44,539 bases of DNA, taken from Planctomycetota bacterium. GTDB taxonomy: Bacteria; Planctomycetota; Planctomycetia; Pirellulales; Thermoguttaceae. Position 1 is the first letter of the stretch. Each line of letters opens with the position of its first letter. Below the pieces are notes generated by a model. It worked only from the letters and a program-made list of their open reading frames with translations. It made no database searches and was not told the origin of the DNA. Position numbers and translations under genes: made by a program. Where the stretch lies: the NCBI GenBank assembly GCA_029550925.1, contig JAKPGL010000090.1, forward strand, positions 1 through 44,539, in the 5' to 3' direction. Of this stretch, positions 26,161-34,877 are shown piece by piece.

Positions 26161-27471
26161 CTATTGCTTGGCGGGTTTGGATTCTGGTTTTTCTTCGATC
26201 GGGCCTAGGAGGCGTTTCAGTTCTTCTCGGAGTTTTTCGCCCCGGGCGTTCAGCGAGATGACTTTGCCGTCTTTACCCACCAATAACGTAGTGGGCCAAC
26301 TCGCAACGCCGTAGTATTGGACGGTCGGGCTGGGCCCTTCTTTGCCGTAGAGTATGGTCCAAGGCACTTCGACGTCTTGGAGAAACTTGTCTAAATCTTC
26401 TCGTTTTTCGTCGCCGCTAATGCCGACGATTTCAAACCCCCGGTCCCGATACGCCTGGTACAGACGTTTTAGTTCAGGGAGTTCTTTGGTGCAAAAGGAG
26501 CACCACGTGGTCCAGAAGTCGATCAACACCACCTTGCCCTGTCGGAACTTCTCCCACTCGAACTCTTTGCCATCCAAGGTGAAACCCTGAATCTCGATCG
26601 GTTTCCCAGGCAGTTCTAACCGTCGGAGCACGGCCTCCCATCGTTTGACCAGTTGTTCGGCGATCGGGAGTTTGCTTTTGGCGGCCAGTTGGCTGAATTG
26701 CCGATAGGCATCGACGGCCAATTCGGGCATCCGCAGTTCCAATTCTTGGCCTATGGTGAACATCAATCGCAATTCGGGTATCCCAACGGCGTCTTCGCCT
26801 AAAAACTGGAATACTTTTTCCAGATGTTTCTTTTTTTCCTCTACCCCTTCGATATGGCGCCACTGGATCAGTAAAAGGATGCCCCGGGCTTGTCGGGCCA
26901 GCTCTTTTTTGCCTTCTTTTTGAAGTTGCTCGATGAACTTTTCAAATCGCTCTTCTGCCGTCGGATCGCCCAATTGCAGGAGCATGATCAACCCTTGGGC
27001 TTTAGCTTCGATCGCTTGGTTGCGCTGGGTTTCGGTGGGTTTGCCTGCCAGGACTTTGTCCGCCGCTTCGGCCATGGCCTTATGGAGTTTCCGCAAAAAT
27101 TCAATCATCTGTTCCCGGGTGGTAATGTCCTTCGCTTTCAACTGCCGCAGGCCGTCGATGTATTTGAGCAATTCTTCCGGGGAACCGTCAGGGACTTGGA
27201 ATGGATCCGGTTCTGTTTTTTCTTTTTCTTGTTTTGCACCGACCTTTTCCGACGACTTTTCGGCGGCCCCTTTTTCGCCCTTTTCCGGGGAAGGTTTTTC
27301 CGGAGGAGTTTTTTCGGCGCCTTTTTCCGCTGGAGGCGGCGGGGCTCCCTCCTCGGCCAAAACGACCGATTGCATTCCAAACGTCCAGAAAGCGGCGAGC
27401 GGCTCGGACGCCATTCCGCCCGCCCACCAGCCGAACCATCCCATCACCATCGCAACACAGAGTGATTGCAT
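26161..27471 (-). CDS. Exported TlpA/ResA-like thioredoxin-fold protein
   Basis: 436 residues. The N-terminal hydrophobic segment looks like a signal or anchor. A long charged Pro/Glu/Lys-rich linker (~45-95) and a helical region follow, and a thioredoxin domain occupies ~285-425. The redox motif is CSFC (324-327) in 'VVLIDFWTTWCSFCTKELPEL'; the cis-proline region is 'VASWPTTLLV' near 393. Known of the family: TlpA/ResA-type thiol-disulfide reductases act outside the cytoplasmic membrane, often on cytochrome c apoproteins. Here the partner is unknown. The 'CSFC' dipeptide differs from the commoner CxPC. The gene stands alone and its 3' side abuts mobile-element copy B. Confidence 0.85.
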   Translation of the reverse strand: MQSLCVAMVMGWFGWWAGGMASEPLAAFWTFGMQSVVLAEEGAPPPPAEKGAEKTPPEKPSPEKGEKGAAEKSSEKVGAKQEKEKTEPDPFQVPDGSPEELLKYIDGLRQLKAKDITTREQMIEFLRKLHKAMAEAADKVLAGKPTETQRNQAIEAKAQGLIMLLQLGDPTAEERFEKFIEQLQKEGKKELARQARGILLLIQWRHIEGVEEKKKHLEKVFQFLGEDAVGIPELRLMFTIGQELELRMPELAVDAYRQFSQLAAKSKLPIAEQLVKRWEAVLRRLELPGKPIEIQGFTLDGKEFEWEKFRQGKVVLIDFWTTWCSFCTKELPELKRLYQAYRDRGFEIVGISGDEKREDLDKFLQDVEVPWTILYGKEGPSPTVQYYGVASWPTTLLVGKDGKVISLNARGEKLREELKRLLGPIEEKPESKPAKQ

Positions 27472-27873
27472 CAGTCCATCCTTTCATAAAAATAAAAAAG
27501 TTTCGGAAAAGCCACCCTTGCATTATTCCCTTTGTCGGGCGATTGTCAACAGGCCACCCCATACCCCTGATTGGACAACATGGTTCCGCCTCTTAGCTCG
27601 CCGAAGGTAAGCAGCGGCGTCCCACGCATCCACAAAGAGTAAAATCTCGTTAAGAAAATGGCGAATTCGGAAAGTCTCCGGAAAAATCTTTCCCTTTTCA
27701 CCTTGACCACTAAAGGAGTTTGGGAGGAAAATAGAATGTTTTAGGCGGGTAGGAAAAAAATAGGCTTGGCGACCAGGTGATACGAAAAGGTTCTGCCAGC
27801 CTTCCGGAGGACGGTGGTCTGTACTCAAATCGAAGAGATTAACGTATCAAAAGAGATTCCAAGGGACTTTTTC
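27472..27873. other. Intergenic region between divergent genes
   Basis: 402 bases between the divergent thioredoxin and trpB genes. No repeat end, RNA gene or clear promoter pair was recognised. AAAGGA-type ribosome binding sites serve both neighbours. The trpB frame is open back to 27814, but that extension is unlike the family. Confidence 0.35.
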
Positions 27874-29085
27874 ATGAGCATCATGTTGCAACATACGCCG
27901 GACGCTCAGGGCCGGTTTGGTCCGTTTGGAGGCCGATTTGTGCCGGAAACCCTCATCCATGCCTTGGAAGAGCTGACCGAGGCGTATGAGGCGGCCTGCA
28001 AAGACCCTTCTTTCCAGGCCGAGCTGGAGGGCCTCCTGCGCCAGTATGTGGGGCGGCCCTCGCCGCTCTATTTTGCGGAGCGGCTTAGCCGACGTTGCGG
28101 CGGCGCCCAGATCTGGCTCAAACGTGAAGACCTCAACCACACCGGCGCCCATAAGATCAACAATACTTTGGGCCAGACGTTGCTCACGGTTCGGATGGGC
28201 AAGCGGCGCGTCATTGCCGAGACCGGCGCCGGCCAGCACGGCGTGGCCACCGCAACGGCCTGCGCCCGGTTCGGTCTGGAGTGCGTGGTTTATATGGGCG
28301 AAGAAGATATCCGCCGACAGCGGCCCAACGTGCTGAACATGCAGCTTTTGGGGGCGGAGGTTCGACCGGTCCGCTCCGGCGCCCGCACGTTGCGAGATGC
28401 TATCAATGAAGCGATGCGGGACTGGATGGCCTCGTGCCCAACCACCCATTATTGTCTCGGCTCGGTGGTCGGGCCGCATCCGTTCCCGAAAATCGTTCGG
28501 GATTTTCAGTCGGTCATTGGCCGGGAAACACGCACCCAATGCCTGGAGCAGTTCGGTCGATTGCCGGAGACGATCGTCGCCTGTGTGGGCGGCGGGAGCA
28601 ATTCGGCCGGCATGTTTTATCCATTTATCGAAGACCAACAGGTGCAGTTGGTTGGTGTGGAGGCTGGTGGGCGGTCCAATCAGCCCGGCGACCATGCCGC
28701 CACGCTTTGTTTCGGTCGGCCGGGGATATTGCACGGGGCGTTTAGTTATGTCCTGCAGGATGAAGACGGCCAAACGTTGCCGGTCCACTCCGTCTCCGCC
28801 GGTTTGGATTATCCCGGCACAGGACCAGAACATAGCTACTGGAAAGAGATTGGTCGGGTCCATTATACGGCCGTGAAGGACCAGGAAGCCCTGGAGGCGT
28901 TCCAGACATTGGCCCGGTACGAAGGGATTCTACCGGCGTTAGAAAGCGCCCATGCATTGGCCGAGGCTATGCGACTGGCCGCCGCTCGGCGAACAGATGA
29001 GATCATTGTGGTATGCCTGTCCGGCCGGGGCGATAAAGACGCCGCCGAAGTGGCCCGACTACTCCAAATCCAAATTCCTTCCTGA
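27874..29085 (+). CDS. trpB: Tryptophan synthase beta chain
   Basis: 403 residues from ATG 27874. AAGGGA lies 8 bases upstream, and the family begins close to '[15 protein letters not shown]'. The PLP enzyme joins indole and serine to make tryptophan in the cytoplasm, in an alpha2-beta2 complex with TrpA. The PLP lysine is Lys94 in '[10 protein letters not shown]'. Other motifs: '[12 protein letters not shown]', '[14 protein letters not shown]', the phosphate-binding '[12 protein letters not shown]' and '[10 protein letters not shown]'. trpA follows after 64 bases; no other trp gene is in the window. Confidence 0.97.
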   Translation: MSIMLQHTPDAQGRFGPFGGRFVPETLIHALEELTEAYEAACKDPSFQAELEGLLRQYVGRPSPLYFAERLSRRCGGAQIWLKREDLNHTGAHKINNTLGQTLLTVRMGKRRVIAETGAGQHGVATATACARFGLECVVYMGEEDIRRQRPNVLNMQLLGAEVRPVRSGARTLRDAINEAMRDWMASCPTTHYCLGSVVGPHPFPKIVRDFQSVIGRETRTQCLEQFGRLPETIVACVGGGSNSAGMFYPFIEDQQVQLVGVEAGGRSNQPGDHAATLCFGRPGILHGAFSYVLQDEDGQTLPVHSVSAGLDYPGTGPEHSYWKEIGRVHYTAVKDQEALEAFQTLARYEGILPALESAHALAEAMRLAAARRTDEIIVVCLSGRGDKDAAEVARLLQIQIPS

Positions 29086-29149
29086 AGAATATTCCATCTA
29101 TAATCTATAAAATCCCCCAGAAAAATACGCTTGGAGAGCAGAGAAAAAG

Positions 29150-29956
29150 ATGAGTGCTATTGACCAGATGTTTGCCCAATTACGCCGGGAAGGCCGAAAG
29201 ACGTTGATCCCTTTTCTTTCGGCCGCGGACCCGGACTTGGACTTTACGACGGAACTGTTACGCCGTTTGCCAGAGGCGGGAATTCGGTTGTGCGAAGTGG
29301 GGATTCCCTATAGCGACCCGATCGCCGACGGACCGGTGATCCAGGACTCTTACACCCGGGCGTTGGAGCGGGGAATTACTGTCCGGGAGATACTAGAGGC
29401 GATTCACCGCGTAGTGGCGGAGACGCCGGTTGCACCGATCACGATGGTCAGTTACGCCATTGTGTATCGGCATGGTTTGCAGGCGTATGTTCAGGAGGCG
29501 AAACAGGCAGGGGTGGCGGGATTGATCGTGCCGGATTTACCGCTGGAAGAATCGTCCCCGTTGGCCGAGGTTTGCCGCCAGCAGGACCTCAGCCTGATCC
29601 AACTGATCACGCCCACCACGCCCAAAGAGCGGGCCAAACGGATCGCCCAGCAAACGACCGGGTTTATTTATTACGTCTCCGTGGTCGGCATCACCGGCGA
29701 GCGAACCCAGTTACCGCCAGAGGTGGTCGATAATGTGGCCTGGCTCCGAGAGCAAACCGATTTACCGATCTGTGTGGGCTTTGGCGTTAGTCGGCCGGAA
29801 CATGTGCGAATGTTAGCGCCGGTGGCCGATGGGGTGATCGTCGGCAGCGCTCTTGTCCGCCGCATCGTGGACTCCAAAGACCAACCCCGCTCAAAGACTA
29901 TCGAAAACCTCTTGAGCTTTCTCCGCCAATTGGCCGAGGCCCTGGAAATAAAGTAG
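29150..29956 (+). CDS. trpA: Tryptophan synthase alpha chain
   Basis: 268 residues. The enzyme cleaves indole-3-glycerol phosphate to indole and glyceraldehyde-3-phosphate and channels indole to TrpB. The catalytic residues fall at the classical positions: Glu49 in 'LCEVGIPYSDPIADGPVIQ' and Asp60. Other motifs: 'GLIVPDLPLEES', 'IYYVSVVGITGER', 'PICVGFGVSRPEHV' and the phosphate loop 'GVIVGSALVRRI'. It is co-transcribed with trpB. A family I mobile element is inserted 2 bases after the stop codon, with its target duplication spanning the stop, so the original transcript end has been displaced. Confidence 0.97.
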   Translation: MSAIDQMFAQLRREGRKTLIPFLSAADPDLDFTTELLRRLPEAGIRLCEVGIPYSDPIADGPVIQDSYTRALERGITVREILEAIHRVVAETPVAPITMVSYAIVYRHGLQAYVQEAKQAGVAGLIVPDLPLEESSPLAEVCRQQDLSLIQLITPTTPKERAKRIAQQTTGFIYYVSVVGITGERTQLPPEVVDNVAWLREQTDLPICVGFGVSRPEHVRMLAPVADGVIVGSALVRRIVDSKDQPRSKTIENLLSFLRQLAEALEIK

Positions 29957-29958
29957 AT

Positions 29959-30158
29959 GTAACATTTTAGCCGAATGCAGTACCTTGTCATTCCCGCGGG
30001 AATCTAGGCTTCTTGCAGCCTCTACTTGGGAGGAATAACAACGTAGCCGCCTCATAGTGCCTTGGATTCCCGCTTGCGCGGCAATGACATTTCTGCCGGA
30101 AAAATCTCGGGTTTTGCTAAGAAGATACCGGCACTTCTGCACTCGGCTGAATAATTAC
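29959..30158. mobile_element. Family I MITE-like element, copy C (200 bp, exact 8-bp target duplication)
   Basis: The left end GTAACATTTTAGCCGAATGC pairs with a diverged right end (…TGCACTCGGCTGAATAATTAC). AAGTAGAT flanks both sides exactly (29951-29958 and 30159-30166); the left copy contains the trpA stop codon. The interior shares AGGCTTCTTGCAGCCT and GGGAGGAATAACAA with copy A and has a dRS3-like ATTCCCGC…GCGG palindrome. Confidence 0.87.
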
Positions 30159-30203
30159 AAGTAGATAGCGCCTTCTCCTCTTGACCAGGTCGGTAGAATT
30201 ATG

Positions 30204-30467
30204 ATGACATTTCCGACAACCGGAGGAAACCTCCTGGGTGTCGTCCCCGTGAAAGCGATCGATGCAGAAATTTTGCCTCTCCCCCGGCCGTCGAGAGGTC
30301 GGCCGGCCGTCAGGCTGGCGGGGGGAGGGGGATTTGGATTTCCGCTTGCGCGGGAATGACAAATCAGCATACTCCCCTCGGCAGACTTCCCGAGTGCAGC
30401 TTGCGCGGGAAGGACAAGGGAGGGGCCTTCTTCCCAATATATGTCCTTCATTCGACCGAAGTGTTAC
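30204..30467. mobile_element. Degenerate family I element, copy D
   Basis: A good right end (CATTCGACCGAAGTGTTAC at 30449-30467) is similar to that of copy B. The left end near 30204 (ATGACATTTCCGACAA) is only approximate. The flanks share GAAT but not a full duplication. The interior has ATTTCCGCTTGCGCGGGAAT. It ends 31 bases before the ferritin start. Confidence 0.4.
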
Positions 30468-30498
30468 GAATCCTTTTGATTTTGCAGGAGGACCAACG

Positions 30499-30993
30499 AT
30501 GCTCAGTGCAAAGATGCAACAGGCTCTCAACGAACAGATCAACGCCGAGTTGTATTCGTCGTATTTGTATCTAGCGATGGCGGCCCATAGTGAGGCGGCC
30601 AATTTCCATGGGTTTGGCCATTGGCTGCGCATTCAGGCCGAGGAAGAACACGGCCATGCGATGAAGATTTTCGACTTTGTCTTAGATCGGGGCGGCCGGG
30701 TGGAGCTAAAACCGATTCAGGGGCCGCCCACCTCGTGGGAATCGCCGCTGGCGATGTTTGAGGCGGTCCTGGCCCACGAGCAGCATGTAACCCGGCTAAT
30801 CCACCAATTGGTGGCCCAGGCCCGCTCGGAAAACGACTACGCCGCGGAAGTCTTTTTGCAGTGGTTTGTCGATGAGCAGGTCGAAGAGGAAAAACAGTCC
30901 GACCAGATCGTGCAGAAACTCCGGCAGGTTGGCAACGTTCCGGGCGGCATCTACTGGATCGACCAAGAACTGGCCCGCCGAAAGAAAGAATAA
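30499..30993 (+). CDS. ftnA: Non-haem bacterial ferritin
   Basis: 164 residues, the normal length. The protein forms a 24-subunit iron-storage shell with ferroxidase activity. Ferroxidase ligands sit at classical FtnA positions: Glu17, Glu50, His53, Glu94, Gln127 and Glu130. The frame is open upstream through mobile-element DNA, but AGGAGG (30486-30491) 7 bases before ATG 30499 and the family N-terminus 'MLSAKMQQALNEQINAE' fix the start. Family I copies D and E flank the gene closely on both sides and could affect its expression. Confidence 0.95.
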   Translation: MLSAKMQQALNEQINAELYSSYLYLAMAAHSEAANFHGFGHWLRIQAEEEHGHAMKIFDFVLDRGGRVELKPIQGPPTSWESPLAMFEAVLAHEQHVTRLIHQLVAQARSENDYAAEVFLQWFVDEQVEEEKQSDQIVQKLRQVGNVPGGIYWIDQELARRKKE

Positions 30994-31002
30994 ACATTCA
31001 AA

Positions 31003-31193
31003 GTAACATTTCAGCCGAATGGAGTCGGGCCTAGATTTCTCCCCGCTGCCCACGGCGGGAGAGGGTTAGGGGGAGCGGGAAAGAGGCAAACAAGTAGCCT
31101 TTTTGGCCCACTCCCCCAGCCAGGCCAGAGGTCTGGCCCGCCTCTTGCCGGCCAGGGCAGCGGCGAATGTTCTTCACTCGGCTAAACTGTTAC
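31003..31193. mobile_element. Family I MITE-like element, copy E (191 bp)
   Basis: Left end GTAACATTTCAGCCGAATGG; right end the inverted CACTCGGCTAAACTGTTAC. Left flank CATTCAAA (30995-31002); right flank CATTCAAC as it stands. Once the adjoining family II element and its own 7-bp duplication are removed, the right flank becomes CATTCAAA, an exact 8-bp duplication. The interior is unlike the other copies. It begins 9 bases after the ferritin stop. Confidence 0.85.
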
Positions 31194-31200
31194 CATTCAA

Positions 31201-31325
31201 CTGGAGTTTTGCAAATTTGGGATTTCCACCAACTTGTACACTACCTACTCTCAAAAATCACAGGATTTTTGAGGGACCTGTTCAGTGTACGAACACCTGA
31301 ACTAGCCCATTTTGCAAAACTCCAG
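31201..31325. mobile_element. Family II fold-back MITE-like element, copy G (125 bp)
   Basis: Ends CTGGAGTTTTGCAAA and TTTGCAAAACTCCAG are perfect 15-bp inverted repeats. Inside are a second pair (TGTACACT / AGTGTACG) and a 10-bp hairpin CTCAAAAATC-ACAG-GATTTTTGAG (31250-31273). CATTCAA flanks both sides (31194-31200, 31326-31332), a 7-bp target duplication. It is inserted in the right target duplication of family I copy E. The whole element could fold into one long hairpin in RNA. Confidence 0.87.
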
Positions 31326-31390
31326 CATTCAAAATAGCCGAGCTTCCTCGCCAAGGCCCTGGGTGCTTCCACATCCAGAGTATTTGGTGG

Positions 31391-32776
31391 TTAGAAGACC
31401 ACCTGAAACCGCAGGCCGACTACAAAAGAATCGCGATACACGCCGGAGGGGCTGGAAATGTATTGCAGCACCGGTTGCAGCGTCATCCAGGGGGTGTATT
31501 GGATTTTGTAGAATAGTTCGCTTGCTGTTTCTCGGCCTGTGCCTCCCAGATTGTGCTGAAGATGATAGACGGCCAGACCCAGGCGGTCGTCGTCCCGGCG
31601 GGGAAGCAGTCCGCGATAGAGAATTCCTGCGGCGAAATAGTCCTTACATTCTGTTTCTGTTCTCGGAAAATCCGTGTGATATCGGAAAAAACACCCTAGG
31701 CCCTGTTCGTTTTTCTCATCGCAGGGGTCCTCTCGATAAAGCATCTGTTCGATGTCGAAATAGATGGTGTATTGTTCGGGGCTAAAGTCTCCCGGCACAT
31801 TCACCGTCGAACGGTGCGAAAAACCGAGATCGATCACTCCGGGCAAGCTGCCGCCTAGTTTATGGGTCCGCTCCAATTCCACAATGGTGAAAGTTGTTCC
31901 CGTGTTGGAAAACCCCCAGGTGGCGCCATTGGGATAACCATCCCATATACCTGCTTTGGCCGATAACGATTCGGTAATCTTTAGCAGCAGCACTGCAGCG
32001 ACGCTACCCTGGGGATAGGTAGGTGCGGGCAAGGTGGCAGGAATACCGGCGGCGGAATGGACAAAATCGGCGGCCATTTCCACCAGGTGGAATTCATCGT
32101 TGACATCTTGCTTACCTAAACGAATGATCAGTAGATCGTCGCCCAGGGTGGTTTCCCACCAGTATTTAGAGACTTGGGTGATATTGCCAAACGAGTCGAT
32201 GGTGCTCAATACTTGGGTGTCGCCGACAAAATCCAGGCTCAAACTTCGCCCGTGCGTATGCTGAAAGAGCAGATGAACCTTACCGGGCAACCGGGGACGT
32301 ATTTTTTCCAGATCCACATCCATCGCAAGGTCGAACAGACCCTCGTATCGGGTGCCCCGCCGGGTTCGGAGGCCGCCGCGGGTATTACTTAAGATTTCGC
32401 CGGTATAGATGTATTCGAAGACAACCGGCCCTCGGCCATGCAGCCGGTCGCCCAAAAGCCGGGGAGGCTTTTCTTCGTCTTGGTTGTCGGCGTCCTGGTC
32501 GTTGCCGTCCTGATTGTCGGCGTCGGTTTGATGGGCTGCTGTGGCATCATTTTCCGAAGGCCCTTCTTCCAAGCCCGATGCGGCCGCTTCCCGTTCTAGC
32601 GAACCTTGCCTTCTTCCCTGCTCAACCGTCAAGAAATCAACCGGCGGGATCGCCGGGAACGATCTGGTCGTTGATACCCGGGATAACAGAAAAATCTCTT
32701 CCGCATGGGCGTGGAGGATCTCTGCCTGCCAGGCCAGGAGCGAGCCCCAAAAAATTACGTTGCCAAGCAGACGCAT
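31391..32776 (-). CDS. OprB-like carbohydrate-selective porin
   Basis: 461 residues from ATG 32776, chosen because AGGA lies 8 bases before it; an ATG 8 codons upstream (32800) lacks a spaced ribosome binding site. The N-terminus is a signal peptide. A low-complexity Asp/Asn/Gln stretch (~80-105) follows, then alternating beta-barrel sequence: 'DRLHGRGPVVFEYIYTGE', 'LGKQDVNDEF', 'GLAVYHLQHN', 'ELFYKIQYTPWMTLQPVLQYISSPSG' and the terminal 'VVGLRFQVVF', which ends in Phe like most outer-membrane barrels. Known of the family: sugar-permeable outer-membrane porins. Inference: sugar uptake across the outer membrane. It stands upstream of no obvious partner; copies E and G lie at its 3' side. Confidence 0.83.
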   Translation of the reverse strand: MRLLGNVIFWGSLLAWQAEILHAHAEEIFLLSRVSTTRSFPAIPPVDFLTVEQGRRQGSLEREAAASGLEEGPSENDATAAHQTDADNQDGNDQDADNQDEEKPPRLLGDRLHGRGPVVFEYIYTGEILSNTRGGLRTRRGTRYEGLFDLAMDVDLEKIRPRLPGKVHLLFQHTHGRSLSLDFVGDTQVLSTIDSFGNITQVSKYWWETTLGDDLLIIRLGKQDVNDEFHLVEMAADFVHSAAGIPATLPAPTYPQGSVAAVLLLKITESLSAKAGIWDGYPNGATWGFSNTGTTFTIVELERTHKLGGSLPGVIDLGFSHRSTVNVPGDFSPEQYTIYFDIEQMLYREDPCDEKNEQGLGCFFRYHTDFPRTETECKDYFAAGILYRGLLPRRDDDRLGLAVYHLQHNLGGTGRETASELFYKIQYTPWMTLQPVLQYISSPSGVYRDSFVVGLRFQVVF

Positions 32777-32999
32777 TAACCAGTTCCTAAGACAAGGCAT
32801 CCACCGGCAAAATAGGACGTTTATGCAAACAATGCGGAATTTTCTACCTGGGAAGGAGGTACACTAGCCGGTGGGTTTGGTAGGGATATCGGAGAAGAAA
32901 TTTAGTGCCTTTAGGAAAAAAGACTGCAATGACGTTTTTCCCATTCTATCCCCGGCGTCTCTGGTTCATCAGTACTTTGTTTTGTTAGGTTTCAGAAGG

Positions 33000-34211
33000 C
33001 TAGTCCGGAGCGGGGCGGCCAGCATCGCTCAGGGCGGCCAGTTGGTTTCGCAGGGCTTCGCAGGCGGTTTGGAAGTCGCTCGGGTCGGCTTCGAGGGCGG
33101 TGGGCGTCGGGGGGAGGGAGGAATCAGCCGGGCACAGAGGGCGGCCGTCTTCGGCCAACGAATGGCCCGTAGGGAAGAGCATTTGTTCTTCTTCGGCCAG
33201 GGGAGGCAAGGATTCTTCTTCCGGCAAGGATTGCCAGAAGTCCGGGCTGGGGAAAGGCCGGTCCGCCGGACTGCAAAAGGGAATTGGTCGGCAGGTTTGC
33301 CCGTCGTGGTAAAAGCCGCAGTTGCGCCCCGCCCGTTTGGCCGCATATAACGCCTGATCCGACCGCCGAAGCACGAGCAACGAATGGTCTCCGGGCCGAA
33401 CCGCGGTCAACCCCAGACTGATGGTCATTTTCGCCGTCTGCCCGGGGGCGATCTCCAAGCGGCAGTCCGCCACCGCAGCGCGAACCCGCTGTGCCACCCG
33501 CATTCCATCCGGCAAGTTGGTGCTGGGCAATAGGACGGCAAACTCTTCCCCGCCGATTCGGGCTGCCAGGTCCATCTCTCGCAGCACGGTCAACAGCACC
33601 TCGGCCAATTGGCGAAGCACCTGGTCGCCTGCCGGATGCCCATACTGGTCGTTCAGCTCTTTGAAATGGTCGATATCCACTAACAGCAAGCAGAACAGGG
33701 CGCCTTTGCGTTTCCACTCGGCTAGTCGGCGGACCAATTCGTCGTCGAAGGCTCGGCGATTGGGCAAACCGGTCAGCGGGTCGGTGCGTGCCTCGGCCAT
33801 GTGATTTTGAATCTGTTGGGATTGCTCCTGAAGTTTGTCCTCAGCTTGTTGGAGCCGATGTTGGAGGCGTTCGTTTACCTGGACGATTTCGGCCACGGTT
33901 CGCAACACCACGGCGGCCCAGGCCGAGGGCTGATGTTCTGGCGGAAGGGAATCCTCGGCGGTAAGGGAACGAAGCCCTTCGTTGGCCTGTTTGATCCGGG
34001 TCTGATGCTGATCGACATCCTGGGCCACCGAATGGACTAGCCCCGTAAGGGCTTGGGCCAATTGAGCTAGTTGTCGGGCCTCGGCGGTCGGCCAAACCGC
34101 CGGATGGGACAAGACCGCTTTACGTCGGCCCCACCAAATCCCTAGCCTCACCAACCCGGCCATTGTGAGAACTATGCCGAGGCCTGCTAAAATCCAGAAA
34201 AATGTTTCCAT
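33000..34211 (-). CDS. Membrane-anchored diguanylate cyclase (GGDEF domain)
   Basis: 403 residues. One membrane helix lies near residues 5-27, a long helical and probably coiled-coil region at ~42-140, and the GGDEF domain at ~140-300. The signature is GGEEF (220-224) in 'ARIGGEEFAVLLP', with the inhibitory I-site RxxD (Arg211-Asp214) exactly 5 residues before it, so product inhibition is likely. Known of the family: synthesis of cyclic di-GMP from two GTP. The last ~100 residues are Pro/Ser-rich and disordered. No sensory domain is recognisable; the periplasmic part is minimal, so input probably acts through the helical region. Family II copy H lies 34 bases upstream of the start, where the promoter should be. 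Confidence 0.92.
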   Translation of the reverse strand: METFFWILAGLGIVLTMAGLVRLGIWWGRRKAVLSHPAVWPTAEARQLAQLAQALTGLVHSVAQDVDQHQTRIKQANEGLRSLTAEDSLPPEHQPSAWAAVVLRTVAEIVQVNERLQHRLQQAEDKLQEQSQQIQNHMAEARTDPLTGLPNRRAFDDELVRRLAEWKRKGALFCLLLVDIDHFKELNDQYGHPAGDQVLRQLAEVLLTVLREMDLAARIGGEEFAVLLPSTNLPDGMRVAQRVRAAVADCRLEIAPGQTAKMTISLGLTAVRPGDHSLLVLRRSDQALYAAKRAGRNCGFYHDGQTCRPIPFCSPADRPFPSPDFWQSLPEEESLPPLAEEEQMLFPTGHSLAEDGRPLCPADSSLPPTPTALEADPSDFQTACEALRNQLAALSDAGRPAPD

Positions 34212-34245
34212 TCCTGTCCTGCCTCAACGCAAAGGATTTTAATTA

Positions 34246-34371
34246 CTGGAGTTTTGCAAATTTGGGATTTCTACCGATCTTGTACACTACCGATCCTCAA
34301 AAATCACGGGATTTTTGAGGAACCTGTTCCGTGTACGAACACCTGAACTAGCCCATTTTGCAAAACTCCAG
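34246..34371. mobile_element. Family II fold-back MITE-like element, copy H (126 bp)
   Basis: Same orientation and about 90% like copy G, with the same 15-bp ends. TTAATTA flanks both sides exactly (34239-34245, 34372-34378), a 7-bp target duplication. It lies just upstream of the diguanylate cyclase gene. The 34379-34629 stretch up to copy F holds no feature I can support. Confidence 0.88.
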
Positions 34372-34629
34372 TTAATTAAATACAATTGCGGTAAGTCGCC
34401 CTTTCCCGCAACATGGGGGGATATCCGTACTGGTGTGGTCGAGGACGGCTTTGCGGCGATTCAACGGTGTCGTAGGAGATGGGGCGAATCTATCGGTTTT
34501 GCCAAAATTGCCCGAATTGCCGAAAACGCCGCCTTTCCTTTTCGATACCTTCCCGATCAAAGAAAGGCGATCCTCCCCATTCTTTCTTTATAAATCTACG
34601 TTACCTCAGGGCAGTGAGAAAGAGATTTC

Positions 34630-34877
34630 GTAACATTTTAGCCGAATGAAGAGGCTCCGTGGCTTTCTCGGCGAAGAATGTCCCTGCCGCGCAAACAGCA
34701 GTCCGGTACTCTCTTCTCATTCCCCTGGATCCCAAGAATGTCATTCCCGCTCTACCGGGAATCCAGGGACCTGTGAGGGCGGCTACTTTGGTATTCCTCC
34801 CAACTAGAGGCTGCAAGAAGCCTCGATTGGACGCTTGCGCGGGAATGAGAAGGGACTGCATTGGGCTAAAATGTTAC
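34630..34877. mobile_element. Family I MITE-like element, copy F (248 bp, inverted interior)
   Basis: Ends GTAACATTTTAGCCGAATGA and the inverted CATTGGGCTAAAATGTTAC. The interior contains the GGAGGAATAAC/AGGCTTCTTGCAGCCT block of copies A and C on the opposite strand. No target duplication is visible (GAGATTTC against CCTAAAAG), so it may be a recombinant. The 34878-35124 stretch after it shows no recognisable promoter pair. Confidence 0.75.

Noticed and set aside
27847-28863. A 338-residue minus-strand open frame
   Set aside because: It is antisense to trpB, whose motifs are unmistakable.
30262-30498. An N-terminal extension of ferritin by 79 residues
   Set aside because: The extension is translated mobile-element DNA. 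AGGAGG and the normal ferritin N-terminus fix the start at 30499.
34315-34593. A 92-residue plus-strand open frame after the diguanylate cyclase
   Set aside because: It starts inside family II copy H and has no ribosome binding site or recognisable motif.
31003-34877. A composite transposon: E and G on the left, H and F on the right, enclosing the porin and diguanylate cyclase genes
   Set aside because: G and H each have their own, different target duplications and E has its own too, so they are independent insertions rather than ends of one unit. No transposase lies between them.
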